The notes: generated by a model not told the origin, from the letters alone. 64,000 nt of DNA from Geodermatophilus siccatus (GCF_900103785.1 NZ_FNHE01000004.1:1-64000); one strand, 5' to 3'; shown: positions 15,992-25,375, counted from the first letter of the stretch. A program made the numbers and translations.

Positions 15992-16849
15992 TCAGGGCGG
16001 CGGCTGCCCGCCGATGACACCGGCGACCACGGCTGCCGCGGCATGACCGGTCCGGACGGCGTCCAGCACGGGGACCCCGGCGCGCCAGCCGGCCAGCACG
16101 CCGGCGGCGAAGGCGTCCCCGCAGCCGGTGGTGTCGCGCAGCCGTCCCTGCGGCAGCGGCTCCACCGGCACGTCACGGGCGCCGGCCCGCGTCAGCACCC
16201 GGGTCGGCCGCGCACCGGCGTGCACGAGCACCAGCTCCGGCGCCCACCCGGGCAGGTCCCCGGTCAGTCCCAGCGTCTGCGCCTCGGCCGCGTTGCAGAA
16301 CAGGACGTCGGGCCGCAGGCCGCCGAGCAGCTCGACGTACGCGCCGGCACCGTGACGCTCGATCCGGGGCGCAGCGGCGACGTCGACGCTGACCGGCCCC
16401 CCGACGTCGTGCGCCGCCGACGCTGCGGCCTGCACCGCGTGGGGGAAGCGCAGCAGGTCGTAGCCGTCCAGGTGGACGACGGCGGCGTCGGCGAACCACT
16501 CCGGGCGGACGTCGGCCGGCTCCAGCCCGCCCTCCCCGCGGTCGGTGAGCAGCGTGCGCTCGCCGTCCGGGTGCACCAGCACCGTCGACAGCGGCGCCCG
16601 CCCGCGACGCACCACCGCGACCTCGACGCCGCGCTCGGCGAGACCGGCCAGCAGCCCGTCGGCGAGCGGGTCCGCACCGGCCCAGCCCGCGAGCCGGGCC
16701 GGCGCGCCGAGGCGCGCCAGGTTCGCCGTCACGTTGGCCGGGGCGCCGCCCGCCGTCGTCGTCCGGGCGACCCGCTGCTGGCCACCGACCACCAGGGGCG
16801 CGGTCAGCTCCAGGAGCTGGTCGGCCACCAGCTTGCCCAGCGCGACCAC
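15992..16849 (-). CDS. PfkB-family carbohydrate/nucleoside kinase
   Basis: Kinase of about 285 residues transferring phosphate from ATP to a sugar or nucleoside. The start VVALGKLVADQLLEL is the family N-terminus; TTAGGAPANVTANLARLGAP is signature 1 with the substrate-binding Gly-Gly; LRDTTGCGDAFAAGVLAGW is signature 2 with the catalytic Asp and anion hole, with Cys where Ala is more usual. The GTG at 16849 places the conserved N-terminus correctly, though its ribosome binding site is weak; the frame is open further upstream. Confidence 0.82.
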   Translation of the reverse strand: MVALGKLVADQLLELTAPLVVGGQQRVARTTTAGGAPANVTANLARLGAPARLAGWAGADPLADGLLAGLAERGVEVAVVRRGRAPLSTVLVHPDGERTLLTDRGEGGLEPADVRPEWFADAAVVHLDGYDLLRFPHAVQAAASAAHDVGGPVSVDVAAAPRIERHGAGAYVELLGGLRPDVLFCNAAEAQTLGLTGDLPGWAPELVLVHAGARPTRVLTRAGARDVPVEPLPQGRLRDTTGCGDAFAAGVLAGWRAGVPVLDAVRTGHAAAAVVAGVIGGQPPP

Positions 16850-16979
16850 CGGGCCTGAGCCGGCCGGACGAGACCAGGGGAGTACGTCTCTCGGCACCAC
16901 GACGGCAGCATGGCCGGTCCGCACCACCACGGTGCGGCTGTGGCGTGGCCGCGCCGCACGACGCCGGACCGGATCGAGG

Positions 16980-18212
16980 TCATACGACCTGCGTGATCGC
17001 GTGGATGACGAGCCCTGCCAGTCCGCCGACGACCAGTCCGTTGACGCGGAGGAACTGCAGATGGCGCCCGATCCGGAGCTCCAGGGTGCGGGTCGACTCT
17101 CTGGTGTCCCAGCGAGCGATCGTCTCGCCGACCAGGTCGGCGACGTCACCCAGCCGCTCCACCACGAACCCGGTGGCACGGTGGCTCTGCTGCTGCACCA
17201 GCTCGCGCAGGGCCGGATCCGTGGCCAGGCGCTCAGCGAGGAGCGGGACCGCTGCGGCGACGCGGACCTCGAACTCCGACCGGGGGTCGTCGGCGGAGGT
17301 GGTGACCTGTCGCTCGACCGTGCGCCACAGCGAGCGGGCCAGCGTGCGGAGGTGCTCGTTCCCGACCAGCTCGGCCTTCGCGCCCTCGACCCGCTCGATC
17401 AGGTCGGGGTCGGTGCGGAGCCTCGTGGCCAGCGCCAGGATCCCCTTGTCCAGCCTCGCACGGTCCCCGGACTGCTCGTCGCCGAGCCGGGTCAGCAGTT
17501 CCTCGAGGTGGAGCACGGGCGCGAAGACCTTCGAGTCGACGATGCGAGGGACGTACCAGGGAGACAGCCTGGCGAGCAGGGCTCGCAGGCGGTCACGGTT
17601 GCCGATGAGCAGGCTCGCCGCCTCGCGCAGAGCAGTGCTCACCAGCGTTCGCCTGCGCTCGTCCTCGACGAGCGACTCGAGGACCGTGGCCAGCAGCGGA
17701 GCGGCCTGGAAGGTCTCCCATCTCCTCGTGATCGTCCGGGCGAGGCGGTCCTCGGCCACCTCCATCCCGCTCGCGACAGCGACAGCGGCACCGCGCCCCC
17801 AGCGCTCGGCGCGGCCGGGAGCCGACAGGGAGGTCCCCAGCCATCCGGGGACGTCGAACTCCGCGAACCTCGTGTCGACGAACTCGCGCGTCAGCAGGTG
17901 CCTGCGGACGTGGGTCCCGAGGAACGGGCCGATGCGGTCCTTCCACCGCGGGACGAGCGGGGTGTGCGGGATCGGTAGGCCGAGTGGGTGGCGGAACAGT
18001 GCCGTGACAGCGAACCAGTCGGCCAGGGCGCCGACCATGGCGGCCTGGGCGGTCGCGCGGACGTAGCCGACCCACGACCCCGCCTGCGTGCCGATCACCT
18101 CGCAGACGGCGAACACGGCCGTCGCGACGAGCAGCAGGCCGGTGGCCACGAGTCTCATGGTCCGGAGACCCGTGCGCCGGTCTGCGTCGGACGTGGTGCT
18201 GGTGGAGCTCAC
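16980..18212 (-). CDS. DUF445 family membrane protein
   Basis: A 410-residue protein of the DUF445 (YheB/YjiN-like) family. N-terminal membrane helix (MRLVATGLLLVATAVFAV), then the signature AAMVGALADWFAVTALFRHP and GLPIPHTPLVPRWKDRIG, a long helical body, and a C-terminal membrane helix (VNGLVVGGLAGLVIHAIT). Function is unknown; the shape suggests a helical protein tethered at both ends. The GTG at 18212 is chosen to keep the short polar leader usual in the family; an internal ATG begins MRLVATG. Confidence 0.8.
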   Translation of the reverse strand: MSSTSTTSDADRRTGLRTMRLVATGLLLVATAVFAVCEVIGTQAGSWVGYVRATAQAAMVGALADWFAVTALFRHPLGLPIPHTPLVPRWKDRIGPFLGTHVRRHLLTREFVDTRFAEFDVPGWLGTSLSAPGRAERWGRGAAVAVASGMEVAEDRLARTITRRWETFQAAPLLATVLESLVEDERRRTLVSTALREAASLLIGNRDRLRALLARLSPWYVPRIVDSKVFAPVLHLEELLTRLGDEQSGDRARLDKGILALATRLRTDPDLIERVEGAKAELVGNEHLRTLARSLWRTVERQVTTSADDPRSEFEVRVAAAVPLLAERLATDPALRELVQQQSHRATGFVVERLGDVADLVGETIARWDTRESTRTLELRIGRHLQFLRVNGLVVGGLAGLVIHAITQVV

Positions 18213-18399
18213 CGATCGTCCATCGGCATCCCACCCGCACAACTGGAGCCCCCGGTCCGCGTGCGTTCCCGCGGCGGTGCCTCCAACGGGACCGACTGGT
18301 CCTACCGAGTGACGTCTGCCCGCTGGCGGGTGGAGCCCTGCTCCTGCCGTGCCGACGCATCCGGCAGCGGAGCACGACGAGCGGAGCGGAGAGGGGCCC

Positions 18400-19065
18400 A
18401 TGGACGACGAGGACGGGCGGACGCAGCCCGGGGCGGACGCCCCGGACGGGCACCAGGAGAGTGCGGTGGAGAAGGTCGTCGCTGCGCTGCTGTCCAGCGG
18501 CGTGGACGGGCTCGGGCCGTTCAAGGGCGCCCGGCAGGTCGCCGAGGAACACCTCGCGCAGCACGGGGACGCCGAGAAGGCGATCGAGCGGGTGATCGCC
18601 ACGCACACCCGGCTGGTCGCTGCGACGGGCTTCGCCACGGGGTTCGGCGGGCCGCTCACCATGCCGGTGACGATCCCGACGGACGTGGCGGTGTTCTACG
18701 CGCTGTCGGCTCGTTGCGTCGCTGCCGTGGCGCACCTCCGTGGCTACGACATCGACTCCGACGAGGTCCGCAGCGTCGTCCTGCTGTCCCTGCTGGGGGC
18801 CGGGGGAGTCACCCTGGCCGCGGAGTTCGGGGCCGCGCTCGGCACCAAGGCGGCTCTGTCCGTCCTCCGGAAGCTGCCCGGACGCACGCTGATGGAGATC
18901 AACAAGAAGGTGGGCTTCCGGCTGTTCACCAAGTTCGGCACGAAGGGCGTCATCAACCTCGGCAGGTGGGTGCCGCTCGTGGGTGCCGGGGTCGGTGCCG
19001 GGGTGAACGCTGCAGCCATGCGTGCGACGGGTCGATACGCCGAGCACAACTTCCCGCAGGGCTGA
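18400..19065 (+). CDS. EcsC family protein
   Basis: Protein of 221 residues with the EcsC-like domain over most of its length: GVDGLGPFKGARQVAEEHL, GFATGFGGPLTMPVTIPTDV, ARCVAAVAHLRGYDIDSDEV, then a Gly-rich amphipathic tail (GRWVPLVGAGVGAGV). The hydrophobic, Gly-rich stretches suggest peripheral membrane association. EcsC function is not established. The ATG at 18400 has GGAGAGGGG just upstream, so the longer reading from 18349 is unlikely. Confidence 0.8.
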   Translation: MDDEDGRTQPGADAPDGHQESAVEKVVAALLSSGVDGLGPFKGARQVAEEHLAQHGDAEKAIERVIATHTRLVAATGFATGFGGPLTMPVTIPTDVAVFYALSARCVAAVAHLRGYDIDSDEVRSVVLLSLLGAGGVTLAAEFGAALGTKAALSVLRKLPGRTLMEINKKVGFRLFTKFGTKGVINLGRWVPLVGAGVGAGVNAAAMRATGRYAEHNFPQG

Positions 19066-19071
19066 CAGCGG

Positions 19072-19107
19072 GGCCGACGTCCGCACCATCGCGGTCGGAC
19101 GTCGGCC
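19072..19107. terminator. bidirectional hairpin terminator
   Basis: Perfect 12-bp arms (19072-19083 and 19096-19107) with a 12-nt loop, between the convergent EcsC and HD hydrolase genes. Confidence 0.7.
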
Positions 19108-19111
19108 TTCC

Positions 19112-19780
19112 TCAGTCGCGGACGGGCATCCCGACCGGGACGGCCGTCCGCTCGGTGCCGGCCGCGGCGACCAGCTCGTCGACGGCGCGGCGCAGCGCCT
19201 CGGCGATCGAGGAGCCCGGCAGCCGTTCGGCCACCGCCCGCTCGACGCTCGTGTAGTACCAGAGCAGCTCGTCGCGGCCGGCGTTGAAGGTCGCCCAGAA
19301 GCCCGGCCCGTAGCGGCGCACGTCGGCGGCGATGCAGAGGCCGTTGTGCGTCTTGTCGGCCGCGCTGACCAGCAGGGCGTCGGCCGGCTCGGTCGCCAGG
19401 CCGTCGACGTAGCCGCGCTTGCGCTCCGCCCACGTCCCGCTCCGGTTGCCGTCGGCGTGCAGGCCGTCCGAGCACGCCCGCACGATGTCGCCGACAGCGT
19501 CGCCGAACCGCGACCGGATGTCGGCGAGCACCGTGCCGCCCGTACCGGCCGGCGCGTCCTCGACCGCGTCGTGCAGCAGCCCGGCGATCGCCTGGTCCTC
19601 GCTGCCGCCGTGCTCGAGCACCAACGCGCTGACGCTCATCAGATGGGTCAGGTACGGCACCCGCGAGCCCTTCCGCAGCTGCCCCCGGTGGTGCTCGGCG
19701 GCGAACAGCAGGGCCCGGTCGTAGCGCTCGCTCAGCGCTCCGGACCCCATGGTGCGACGGGCCTCCAGCGTCGCGGTCAT
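19112..19780 (-). CDS. HD domain protein, MESH1/SpoT-hydrolase-like
   Basis: Single-domain metal-dependent phosphohydrolase of 222 residues. The metal ligands appear in PYLTHLMSVSALVLEHGG, AIAGLLHDAVEDAPAG (the HD pair) and SAADKTHNG. The pattern R-x-x-x-x-PYLTH plus HDAVED matches stand-alone (p)ppGpp hydrolases of the MESH1/small alarmone hydrolase type, without a synthetase domain. It may therefore trim alarmones or a related nucleotide; the substrate is inferred. GGGAGAGGAG precedes the ATG at 19780. Confidence 0.75.
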   Translation of the reverse strand: MTATLEARRTMGSGALSERYDRALLFAAEHHRGQLRKGSRVPYLTHLMSVSALVLEHGGSEDQAIAGLLHDAVEDAPAGTGGTVLADIRSRFGDAVGDIVRACSDGLHADGNRSGTWAERKRGYVDGLATEPADALLVSAADKTHNGLCIAADVRRYGPGFWATFNAGRDELLWYYTSVERAVAERLPGSSIAEALRRAVDELVAAAGTERTAVPVGMPVRD

Positions 19781-19898
19781 CCGTTCTCCTCTCCCAGGAC
19801 GGCGGCGACGATCGCCGCGACCCCCGATGAGCCGTGGGTCGTCCGGCAGCATCCTGGACGGCGACGTCCCCAGCACCCCGATGCACCCATCCGTGCGG

Positions 19899-21296
19899 TC
19901 ACCCGCTGCTGCGCGAGCGGGTGGCGAGCCGGCTCAGCGCCGCGGTGAAGCTGTCGTTCCACAGCCCCAGGTGCGGCCACCGCTCGGCGACGTACGCCGT
20001 CGCCGCCTGGGGCGACATCCCCTCCTCGCGGACCAGCCACGCACGCAGCACCAGCCCGGTCCGCGAGGCGCCGCCGTGGCAGTGCACGAGCAGCCGGTGG
20101 CCCTCGGCGCGCAGCGCGGCCATGTCGTCGAGGACGTCGGCCAGCATGACGTCGAGGTCGGCGTTGTGGTCGCTGTCGGCGATGTAGGCCATCCGGTGCA
20201 GCGCGTGGCTGAACGGCTCGCCGAGCCGGCACAGCGAGATGACGGCGAAGTCCTGCTCGCTGTACCGGGCGCCGTCGAGGTTGCCCGCCCAGATGCCCGG
20301 CAGCACCTCCTGCGGACCGATCCGCGGGATCACCCCGGGGTCGTAGCTCTGCTGCGCGCCGCCGTCGAGCGCGGCCGCCAGCTGCTGGAGGTCGGCCAGC
20401 CGCCACACCCGCTCGCCGTGCCCCGGGACGCGCCCGTGCACGACGGACGCCCAGCGCATCGGGATGCCGCCCATCCCGTACACCGCCCCGGCCAGCCCGC
20501 CGGCGACCGCGGCGACGGTGTCGGTGTCACCGCCCAGGTCGATCACCAGCCGCAGCACCTCGGCGAACGACGTCCCGTGCCGCAGCGCCCACACCGCCTT
20601 GCCGAGCGTCGGCCACACCGCGCCGTCGGGCGTGCCGGGCTCCGGCGCCCAGTCCGGCGCGAGCACCGCCGCGTACCGCTCGCGGTGCTCGCCGGCCACC
20701 GCCTCGAGCGCCGAGGGGACGGCGGCCAGCGGGTCGCCGCCGTCGAGCGCCACCCGCACCAGCTCGTGGAGGACCGCGCAGCCCTCACCGGCCGCGGGGT
20801 CCCCGTGGGTCAGCGCCGAGATGCGCCGCGCGGCGTCCGTGGTGACCTCGCGGCCCTCGCGGGCGAACCGGACGGCGGCGGGCGTGGTGCGCATCAGCGA
20901 CCCGTTGCCGGCGGCCCGCCCGGTGCGCCGGAAGTGCTCGGCCGCGGCGGTGTCCCACGGCAGGCCGGAGCGGAGGACGGCGCGGGTCTGGCTGCCGATG
21001 TCCGGCGGGTCGGCATCGGCCCAGCGCAGGAACCGGGCGAACAGGTCGGCCTCGTCCAGCCCGCCGCGCTCGACCAGGGACGTCGCGACGAGCAGCGCCA
21101 TCTGCGTGTCGTCGGTGAACTCGCCGGGCTCCCGGTCGAGCGCCCCGCCGCCGCACATCTCGGTGTGCGCGCCGCGGGCGGGGGTGGGGAAGCGGGCGGA
21201 GAACCGACCGGGCGGGCCGAACTCGAACGGCGCGCCGAGCGCGTCACCGACGGCCGAGCCGACCAGCGCGCCGGCGGCGCGGTGCGAGCGGTGCAT
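19899..21296 (-). CDS. ADP-ribosylglycohydrolase fused to a dual-specificity phosphatase
   Basis: Two-domain enzyme of about 465 residues. Residues ~1-300 are an ADP-ribosylglycohydrolase: RAAGALVGSAVGDALGAPFE, GEFTDDTQMALLVA (metal-binding Asp pair), GNGSLMRTTPAA, LVIDLGGDTDTVAAVAGG and GAVYG. Residues ~310-465 are a cysteine phosphatase with VHCHGGASRTGLVLRAWLV, a proper C-x5-R loop, and a preceding ADSDHNADLD region carrying the general acid. One polypeptide should therefore remove ADP-ribose and phosphate. The start may be ATG 21296 or GTG 21323 nine residues earlier. It lies 45 bp downstream of the DUF2238 gene on the same strand. Confidence 0.82.
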   Translation of the reverse strand: MHRSHRAAGALVGSAVGDALGAPFEFGPPGRFSARFPTPARGAHTEMCGGGALDREPGEFTDDTQMALLVATSLVERGGLDEADLFARFLRWADADPPDIGSQTRAVLRSGLPWDTAAAEHFRRTGRAAGNGSLMRTTPAAVRFAREGREVTTDAARRISALTHGDPAAGEGCAVLHELVRVALDGGDPLAAVPSALEAVAGEHRERYAAVLAPDWAPEPGTPDGAVWPTLGKAVWALRHGTSFAEVLRLVIDLGGDTDTVAAVAGGLAGAVYGMGGIPMRWASVVHGRVPGHGERVWRLADLQQLAAALDGGAQQSYDPGVIPRIGPQEVLPGIWAGNLDGARYSEQDFAVISLCRLGEPFSHALHRMAYIADSDHNADLDVMLADVLDDMAALRAEGHRLLVHCHGGASRTGLVLRAWLVREEGMSPQAATAYVAERWPHLGLWNDSFTAALSRLATRSRSSG

Positions 21297-21341
21297 GCGC
21301 GGGGTCACCCGTGCATCGTGCACACGCCGGGCGCCGACCTG

Positions 21342-21977
21342 TCAGGCGCTGACCTCCTCGTGCGTGTTCACCCCGGGGATGCGCCGCACCGACCCCCACC
21401 CGAAGCGGGCCCACACCACCAGCAACGCGGCGCCGACGAGCGATCCGAGCGTGTCGCGGAAGAGGTCGCCGTTGGTGTCGTCGTTGTCCTCGGAGAGCTG
21501 GGTCCCGAACCACGCGTCCGACCGCCACTCGAACAGCTCCCACAGCGCCCCGACGGCGATGCCCAGGGCCGCGGTCACCACGCCGATGCCGACGTAGTGC
21601 CGCAGGTGCGTCTCGTCGCGGGGGTCCGGGACGACGTCCAGCCGGGCGAGGCCGATGTAGACGACCGGGGCCGTGAGCATCGGGAGTGTGAAGTGCACCA
21701 GGTCGTCGAAGCGGACGAACTCGTCGTAGAGGCCGAGCGTCTCGCCGAACCCCTGCAGCGCCATGCCGAGGGTCAGCGACAGGTCGTAGAGCCGGGGCAG
21801 GTTCACCAGTCGCGCGACGAGCGTGATGCTCCCCAGCGCGGCCAGGAGCGCCGCCGACCCCCACCGCCCGTCGACCGCGTAGACCGCGGCCCCGGCGAAG
21901 ACGGCCAGCCTGAGGACGTCGATGCCGTCCCTGATCCACGGATTCCAGTCACCCAGCAGCAGCGTGCGTCCGTCCAC
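21342..21977 (-). CDS. DUF2238/YjdF-like integral membrane protein
   Basis: A 211-residue polytopic membrane protein with about six hydrophobic segments. Family features are FVRFDDLVHFTLPMLTAPVV, GALWELFEWRSD and DTNGDLFRDTLGSLVGAALL, where acidic and His residues sit at the membrane face. Function of the family is unknown. It shares a strand with the ADP-ribosylglycohydrolase and may be cotranscribed. ATG start at 21977. Confidence 0.75.
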   Translation of the reverse strand: MDGRTLLLGDWNPWIRDGIDVLRLAVFAGAAVYAVDGRWGSAALLAALGSITLVARLVNLPRLYDLSLTLGMALQGFGETLGLYDEFVRFDDLVHFTLPMLTAPVVYIGLARLDVVPDPRDETHLRHYVGIGVVTAALGIAVGALWELFEWRSDAWFGTQLSEDNDDTNGDLFRDTLGSLVGAALLVVWARFGWGSVRRIPGVNTHEEVSA

Positions 21978-22039
21978 GTCGCCGGACTACCCGCCGGTGC
22001 CTCGGCGGTGCACGCCGATGGTCTGCCGATACAGGCAAC

Positions 22040-23350
22040 ATGCTCACCCGTGAGGCACTGATCTCGCTGCTCCACAGGATGCCAGGCGTCTCAGCCATCG
22101 ATGCCAGCTCGGACAGGCGTCACTCCGTCGTGAACACCGTGGTGCGCTGTGTCCACGAGGGCCAGCGGGCCGTCGCCGTCGGCACGGACACGAAGACGCA
22201 GATCGGCGCGTTGCTCGACCTCGTCGACCTGCACCTCCACGACGCCGATGTCCTCGACGGCACGCCGGTGGCCTCAGAGGAGGTGACACTCCTCCTCGCC
22301 CAGGACGAGTGGGACACCGAGGCCGAGGGCGCCCTCCGCACACTCGCCGCGCACCTCCACGCTCCCTTCCGGGTCGACCTGCGCCGGCTGACGAGCCAGG
22401 GAGGGGTGCTGCCGATCAGTGCCGCCGGCCTCGATGACATGGGCGACCACCAGAAGTACCGGTACACCGACTGGCTCGACCTGCTGATGAGCGTCGAGGA
22501 CTCCCCGCCGCCGTTGGTCCAGCGGCTCCTCGGAGCCCTGCCTCGCGAGCAGTTCCGCGCGTATCCGGTGCTCGGGACGAAGAACTGGTGGTCCCTGCGG
22601 CTCGAGGGGCTGGAGGTCGCCCAGGTCGGCCCGTACAAGGGCTGGGCCCAGGTCGGCGCCGACCACGAAGGAGCGCGACGAGGCCCCGAACGCTCGGCCT
22701 GGACTGAGGTCGTGCCCACCGGACGTCTGACGATCGACGACGATCGGTCGGTTGCGGCCGCCGTCAGGGCCATCAACTGCTTCGCGGAGGCCTGGGTACA
22801 GGTGGTGAGCGGGAGCCTCAAGCACAACGAGCACGCGCTCGAGTCCCGAGTACTGCGCGGACTGGTGCCGATCACCACGTCGACCGGTCGGCTGGACCTG
22901 CTGCGGACGCCGGCGGATGGGCGGGTCAACTGGGGCAGTCAGTTCCCGACCCGATGGGGGAGGACGGCCGCGAGTGGTGGTCGGTACCTCGACGTCCTCA
23001 TGCGTGAGAACTCGACCCCCTGGGCGCTGGAGCTCAAGGTCGAGGGCTCACAGGGCGTGGGCAACTACTACAGGCACGCCGTCGACCAAGCAGTGCTGTA
23101 TCGGCACTTCATCCGCTCGGCCACGCACCTCGCGCCGTGGTTCGAGCGGTTCGGTCTCGACCACACCGCCTGCCGGGCGGCTGTCGTCGTGCCGGAGTTC
23201 CGCTCCGCGGCCGACGGCTGGCGAAGGCGACTCCAGCGGGTCTGCGAGGCCTTCGACGTCGAACTGATCGAGGTGCCCGAGCACTTCGCGCGAACTGCTG
23301 CCCATGAGCCCGTGGAGGGATCCCCGGTCGCCTCCGGCACTCACTCCTGA
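22040..23350 (+). CDS. uncharacterised protein with a PD-(D/E)XK-like nuclease motif
   Basis: A 436-residue protein I do not recognise. The C-terminal half has a candidate PD-(D/E)XK core: GGRYLDVLMRE with an Asp, then TPWALELKVEG with Glu-x-Lys after the expected spacing, followed by a helix with NYYRHAVDQAVLYRHFIR. The N-terminal half has no clear domain (LTREALISLLHRMPGVSAID..., YRYTDWLDLLMSVED). The sequence is soluble and has no signal peptide. No ribosome binding site is evident; the ATG is only a few bases after GATACA, so it may be leaderless. It precedes the DnaQ-BRCT gene by 151 bp on the same strand. A nuclease in defence or repair is plausible but unproven. Confidence 0.6.
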   Translation: MLTREALISLLHRMPGVSAIDASSDRRHSVVNTVVRCVHEGQRAVAVGTDTKTQIGALLDLVDLHLHDADVLDGTPVASEEVTLLLAQDEWDTEAEGALRTLAAHLHAPFRVDLRRLTSQGGVLPISAAGLDDMGDHQKYRYTDWLDLLMSVEDSPPPLVQRLLGALPREQFRAYPVLGTKNWWSLRLEGLEVAQVGPYKGWAQVGADHEGARRGPERSAWTEVVPTGRLTIDDDRSVAAAVRAINCFAEAWVQVVSGSLKHNEHALESRVLRGLVPITTSTGRLDLLRTPADGRVNWGSQFPTRWGRTAASGGRYLDVLMRENSTPWALELKVEGSQGVGNYYRHAVDQAVLYRHFIRSATHLAPWFERFGLDHTACRAAVVVPEFRSAADGWRRRLQRVCEAFDVELIEVPEHFARTAAHEPVEGSPVASGTHS

Positions 23351-23501
23351 GGCTGCTGTGCGTCGAGTGACGAGATCGGACTCCGTCGTCTCGCGATGCG
23401 CGGGATCCGCCGCGGTTCGTGCCAGGGTCCTCGGCAGTTCTCGATCGGGGGTCTGACATGACGGTTGTCGCAGTGCGTGTCGAGCGCGCGGGCGGGTTCC
23501 G

Positions 23502-24794
23502 GTGACGGTCGCCGTCGTCGACCTGGAGACCACGGGCCTGTCTCCTCGGGTGGATCGCGTCGTGGAGGTGGGCGTGGTCCTCCTCGACGAGCGCGGCGAG
23601 GTCGAGGGCGAGTTCGCCACACTCCTGAACCCGGGCCGGGACGTCGGTCCCACCGGTCTGCACGGCATCCGGGCCTCCGACGTGGTCGAGGCGCCGACGT
23701 TCGCGGACGTCGCGCCGCACCTGCGCTCACTGCTGTCCGGGCGCGTCGTCGTCGCCCACAACGCCCTCTTCGACCTGCGGTTCCTCGCGCGTGAGTTCGG
23801 ACGTGTCCAGCTGCCGGTCGACCTCTCACCGTCGCTGTGCACGATGCGTCTCGCTCCGCTGTTCTTCGGTCCCGGCACCCGGTCCCTGCAGGCGCTCTGT
23901 GGCTACCTCGACATCCCGTTCGACCACCCGCACGCCGCCCTGGGGGACGCGCGGGCGACGGCCGAACTGATGGTGCGGATGCTGAGTTCGGACCTCGGTG
24001 AGGCGCCGCTGTCCGGGGCCGGCGTCCGTGTGCGGTTCGCTCCCGACGGCACCTACCGGGGCTTCGAGCCGCTCGACGACGGCTGGATCGACCTGGTCGC
24101 CGCGGCGCGCGCCTCCGCCGCCGTGGACCCCTGCCCACCGTGCCGGACGCTGCCGCGGGAGGAGTCCGATGCCGTCGCCCGGCGGAGGGACGGCTACCTG
24201 GCCCAGCTCGTCGCTGCGCTGCCCGCACTCGACGACGCGCCGCCGAGCATGGCGCCCTATCTCACCGTGCTCGACCAGGTCCTCGAGGACCGGCTGGTCA
24301 GCGTCACGGAGGCTGATGAGCTCTTCGCGCTGGCCGGAGAACTCGGGTGCAGTCCCGAGCACGTCATGACCGCGCACCGGCTCTACCTCGACGCCTTGGC
24401 TACGGTCGCGATGGCGGACGGCGTGGTGACCGATGACGAGCACGCGGACCTCCAGCGCGTCGCGGGCCTCCTCGGCCTGGACGACCGGGATGTCGACCTC
24501 GCGCTCACGCTCGTACGGTCGGGCGCTCAGGTGACGCTTCCCCGGTCCCTGGTCGCCTTCGCGCCGGGCGACAGGATCGTCTTCACCGGTGCCATGAGCC
24601 GCACGCGTGCGGAACTGGAGGGTGCGGCCAGGGCGGCAGGACTGTTCCCCACGAGCTCTGTCTCGAGCAAGACCGACGTCCTCGTCTGCGCCGACCCCCA
24701 CTCGCAGTCGGGGAAGGCGATGAAGGCTCGTTCGCTCGGTGTCCGAGTCGTCAGCGAGGCGGTCTTCTGGGAGGCGCTCGCCGTCGCGGCATGA
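23502..24794 (+). CDS. DnaQ-like 3'-5' exonuclease with TerB-like and BRCT domains
   Basis: Nucleic-acid enzyme of 430 residues. Residues 1-160 form a DEDDh exonuclease: VVDLETTGLS (ExoI Asp and Glu), VVAHNALFDLRFLAREF (ExoII Asp) and HAALGDARATAELM (ExoIII His and Asp). A middle segment (LDALATVAMADGVVTDDEHA) looks like a TerB-type acidic helical domain. The last ~75 residues are a BRCT domain: DRIVFTGAMSRTRAELEGAA, SSKTDVLVCAD and VSEAVFWEAL. The arrangement suggests repair or processing of DNA ends, with BRCT recruiting partners. The GTG at 23502 gives the correct start of the ExoI motif. Confidence 0.85.
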   Translation: MTVAVVDLETTGLSPRVDRVVEVGVVLLDERGEVEGEFATLLNPGRDVGPTGLHGIRASDVVEAPTFADVAPHLRSLLSGRVVVAHNALFDLRFLAREFGRVQLPVDLSPSLCTMRLAPLFFGPGTRSLQALCGYLDIPFDHPHAALGDARATAELMVRMLSSDLGEAPLSGAGVRVRFAPDGTYRGFEPLDDGWIDLVAAARASAAVDPCPPCRTLPREESDAVARRRDGYLAQLVAALPALDDAPPSMAPYLTVLDQVLEDRLVSVTEADELFALAGELGCSPEHVMTAHRLYLDALATVAMADGVVTDDEHADLQRVAGLLGLDDRDVDLALTLVRSGAQVTLPRSLVAFAPGDRIVFTGAMSRTRAELEGAARAAGLFPTSSVSSKTDVLVCADPHSQSGKAMKARSLGVRVVSEAVFWEALAVAA

Positions 24795-25006
24795 CCCGTG
24801 ACGGCGCTGGGTCCTGATCGGCAGAGGCGGGCAGGCGGGGCGACAGCCGAGGACGCGCCGTCCTGACGCTGCGTCACCGGGTTCCGGCGCCACCCAGGCG
24901 ACCGGGGGACGACGGCGTCTGCGGCGCGCGAACGGTGACCTCTCGGTGCTGCACTGTCCCCGGCCGGCGCAGAGCCGCCGCAGGCACCGCAGGACAGGAG
25001 CACGCC

Positions 25007-25375
25007 GTGACCGATCGCGAGCTCGGGCCGACCACCGCGGACAGCAGCCGCACGGCCCACTGCAGCAGCCATGCCGCCGGTCACGGCGTCCACCCCACCC
25101 GCGTGCTGCTCTGCGACAACAGCCCGGACGACGCGTGGACGCCGGTCGTCGTCATGGGCGCCGTCGGCGACGTGCTCACCGTCGCCTGCGGGTCGGAACT
25201 CCGGCGCTACCGCAACCACGACACCGGCCGGCTGGTGGACCTCGCCGACACCACCGGCCCCGACGCGCTGCTCAACGAGCGGTACGGCCTGCTCTTCCTG
25301 CGGACCTGGCCGCAGGACGCCGCGTCGGTGTTCTCGCTGCAGCCGGCCGACCAGCCGCCGCACCCCTGCGGCTGA
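25007..25375 (+). CDS. hypothetical protein
   Basis: Small soluble protein of 122 residues, not recognised. The central part (TRVLLCDNSPDDAWTPVVV, VGDVLTVACGSELRRYRNHD, LNERYGLLFLRTWPQDA) looks globular and well coded. His and Cys are frequent near the N-terminus. AGGAG stands 6 bases before the GTG at 25007. Confidence 0.65.
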   Translation: MTDRELGPTTADSSRTAHCSSHAAGHGVHPTRVLLCDNSPDDAWTPVVVMGAVGDVLTVACGSELRRYRNHDTGRLVDLADTTGPDALLNERYGLLFLRTWPQDAASVFSLQPADQPPHPCG

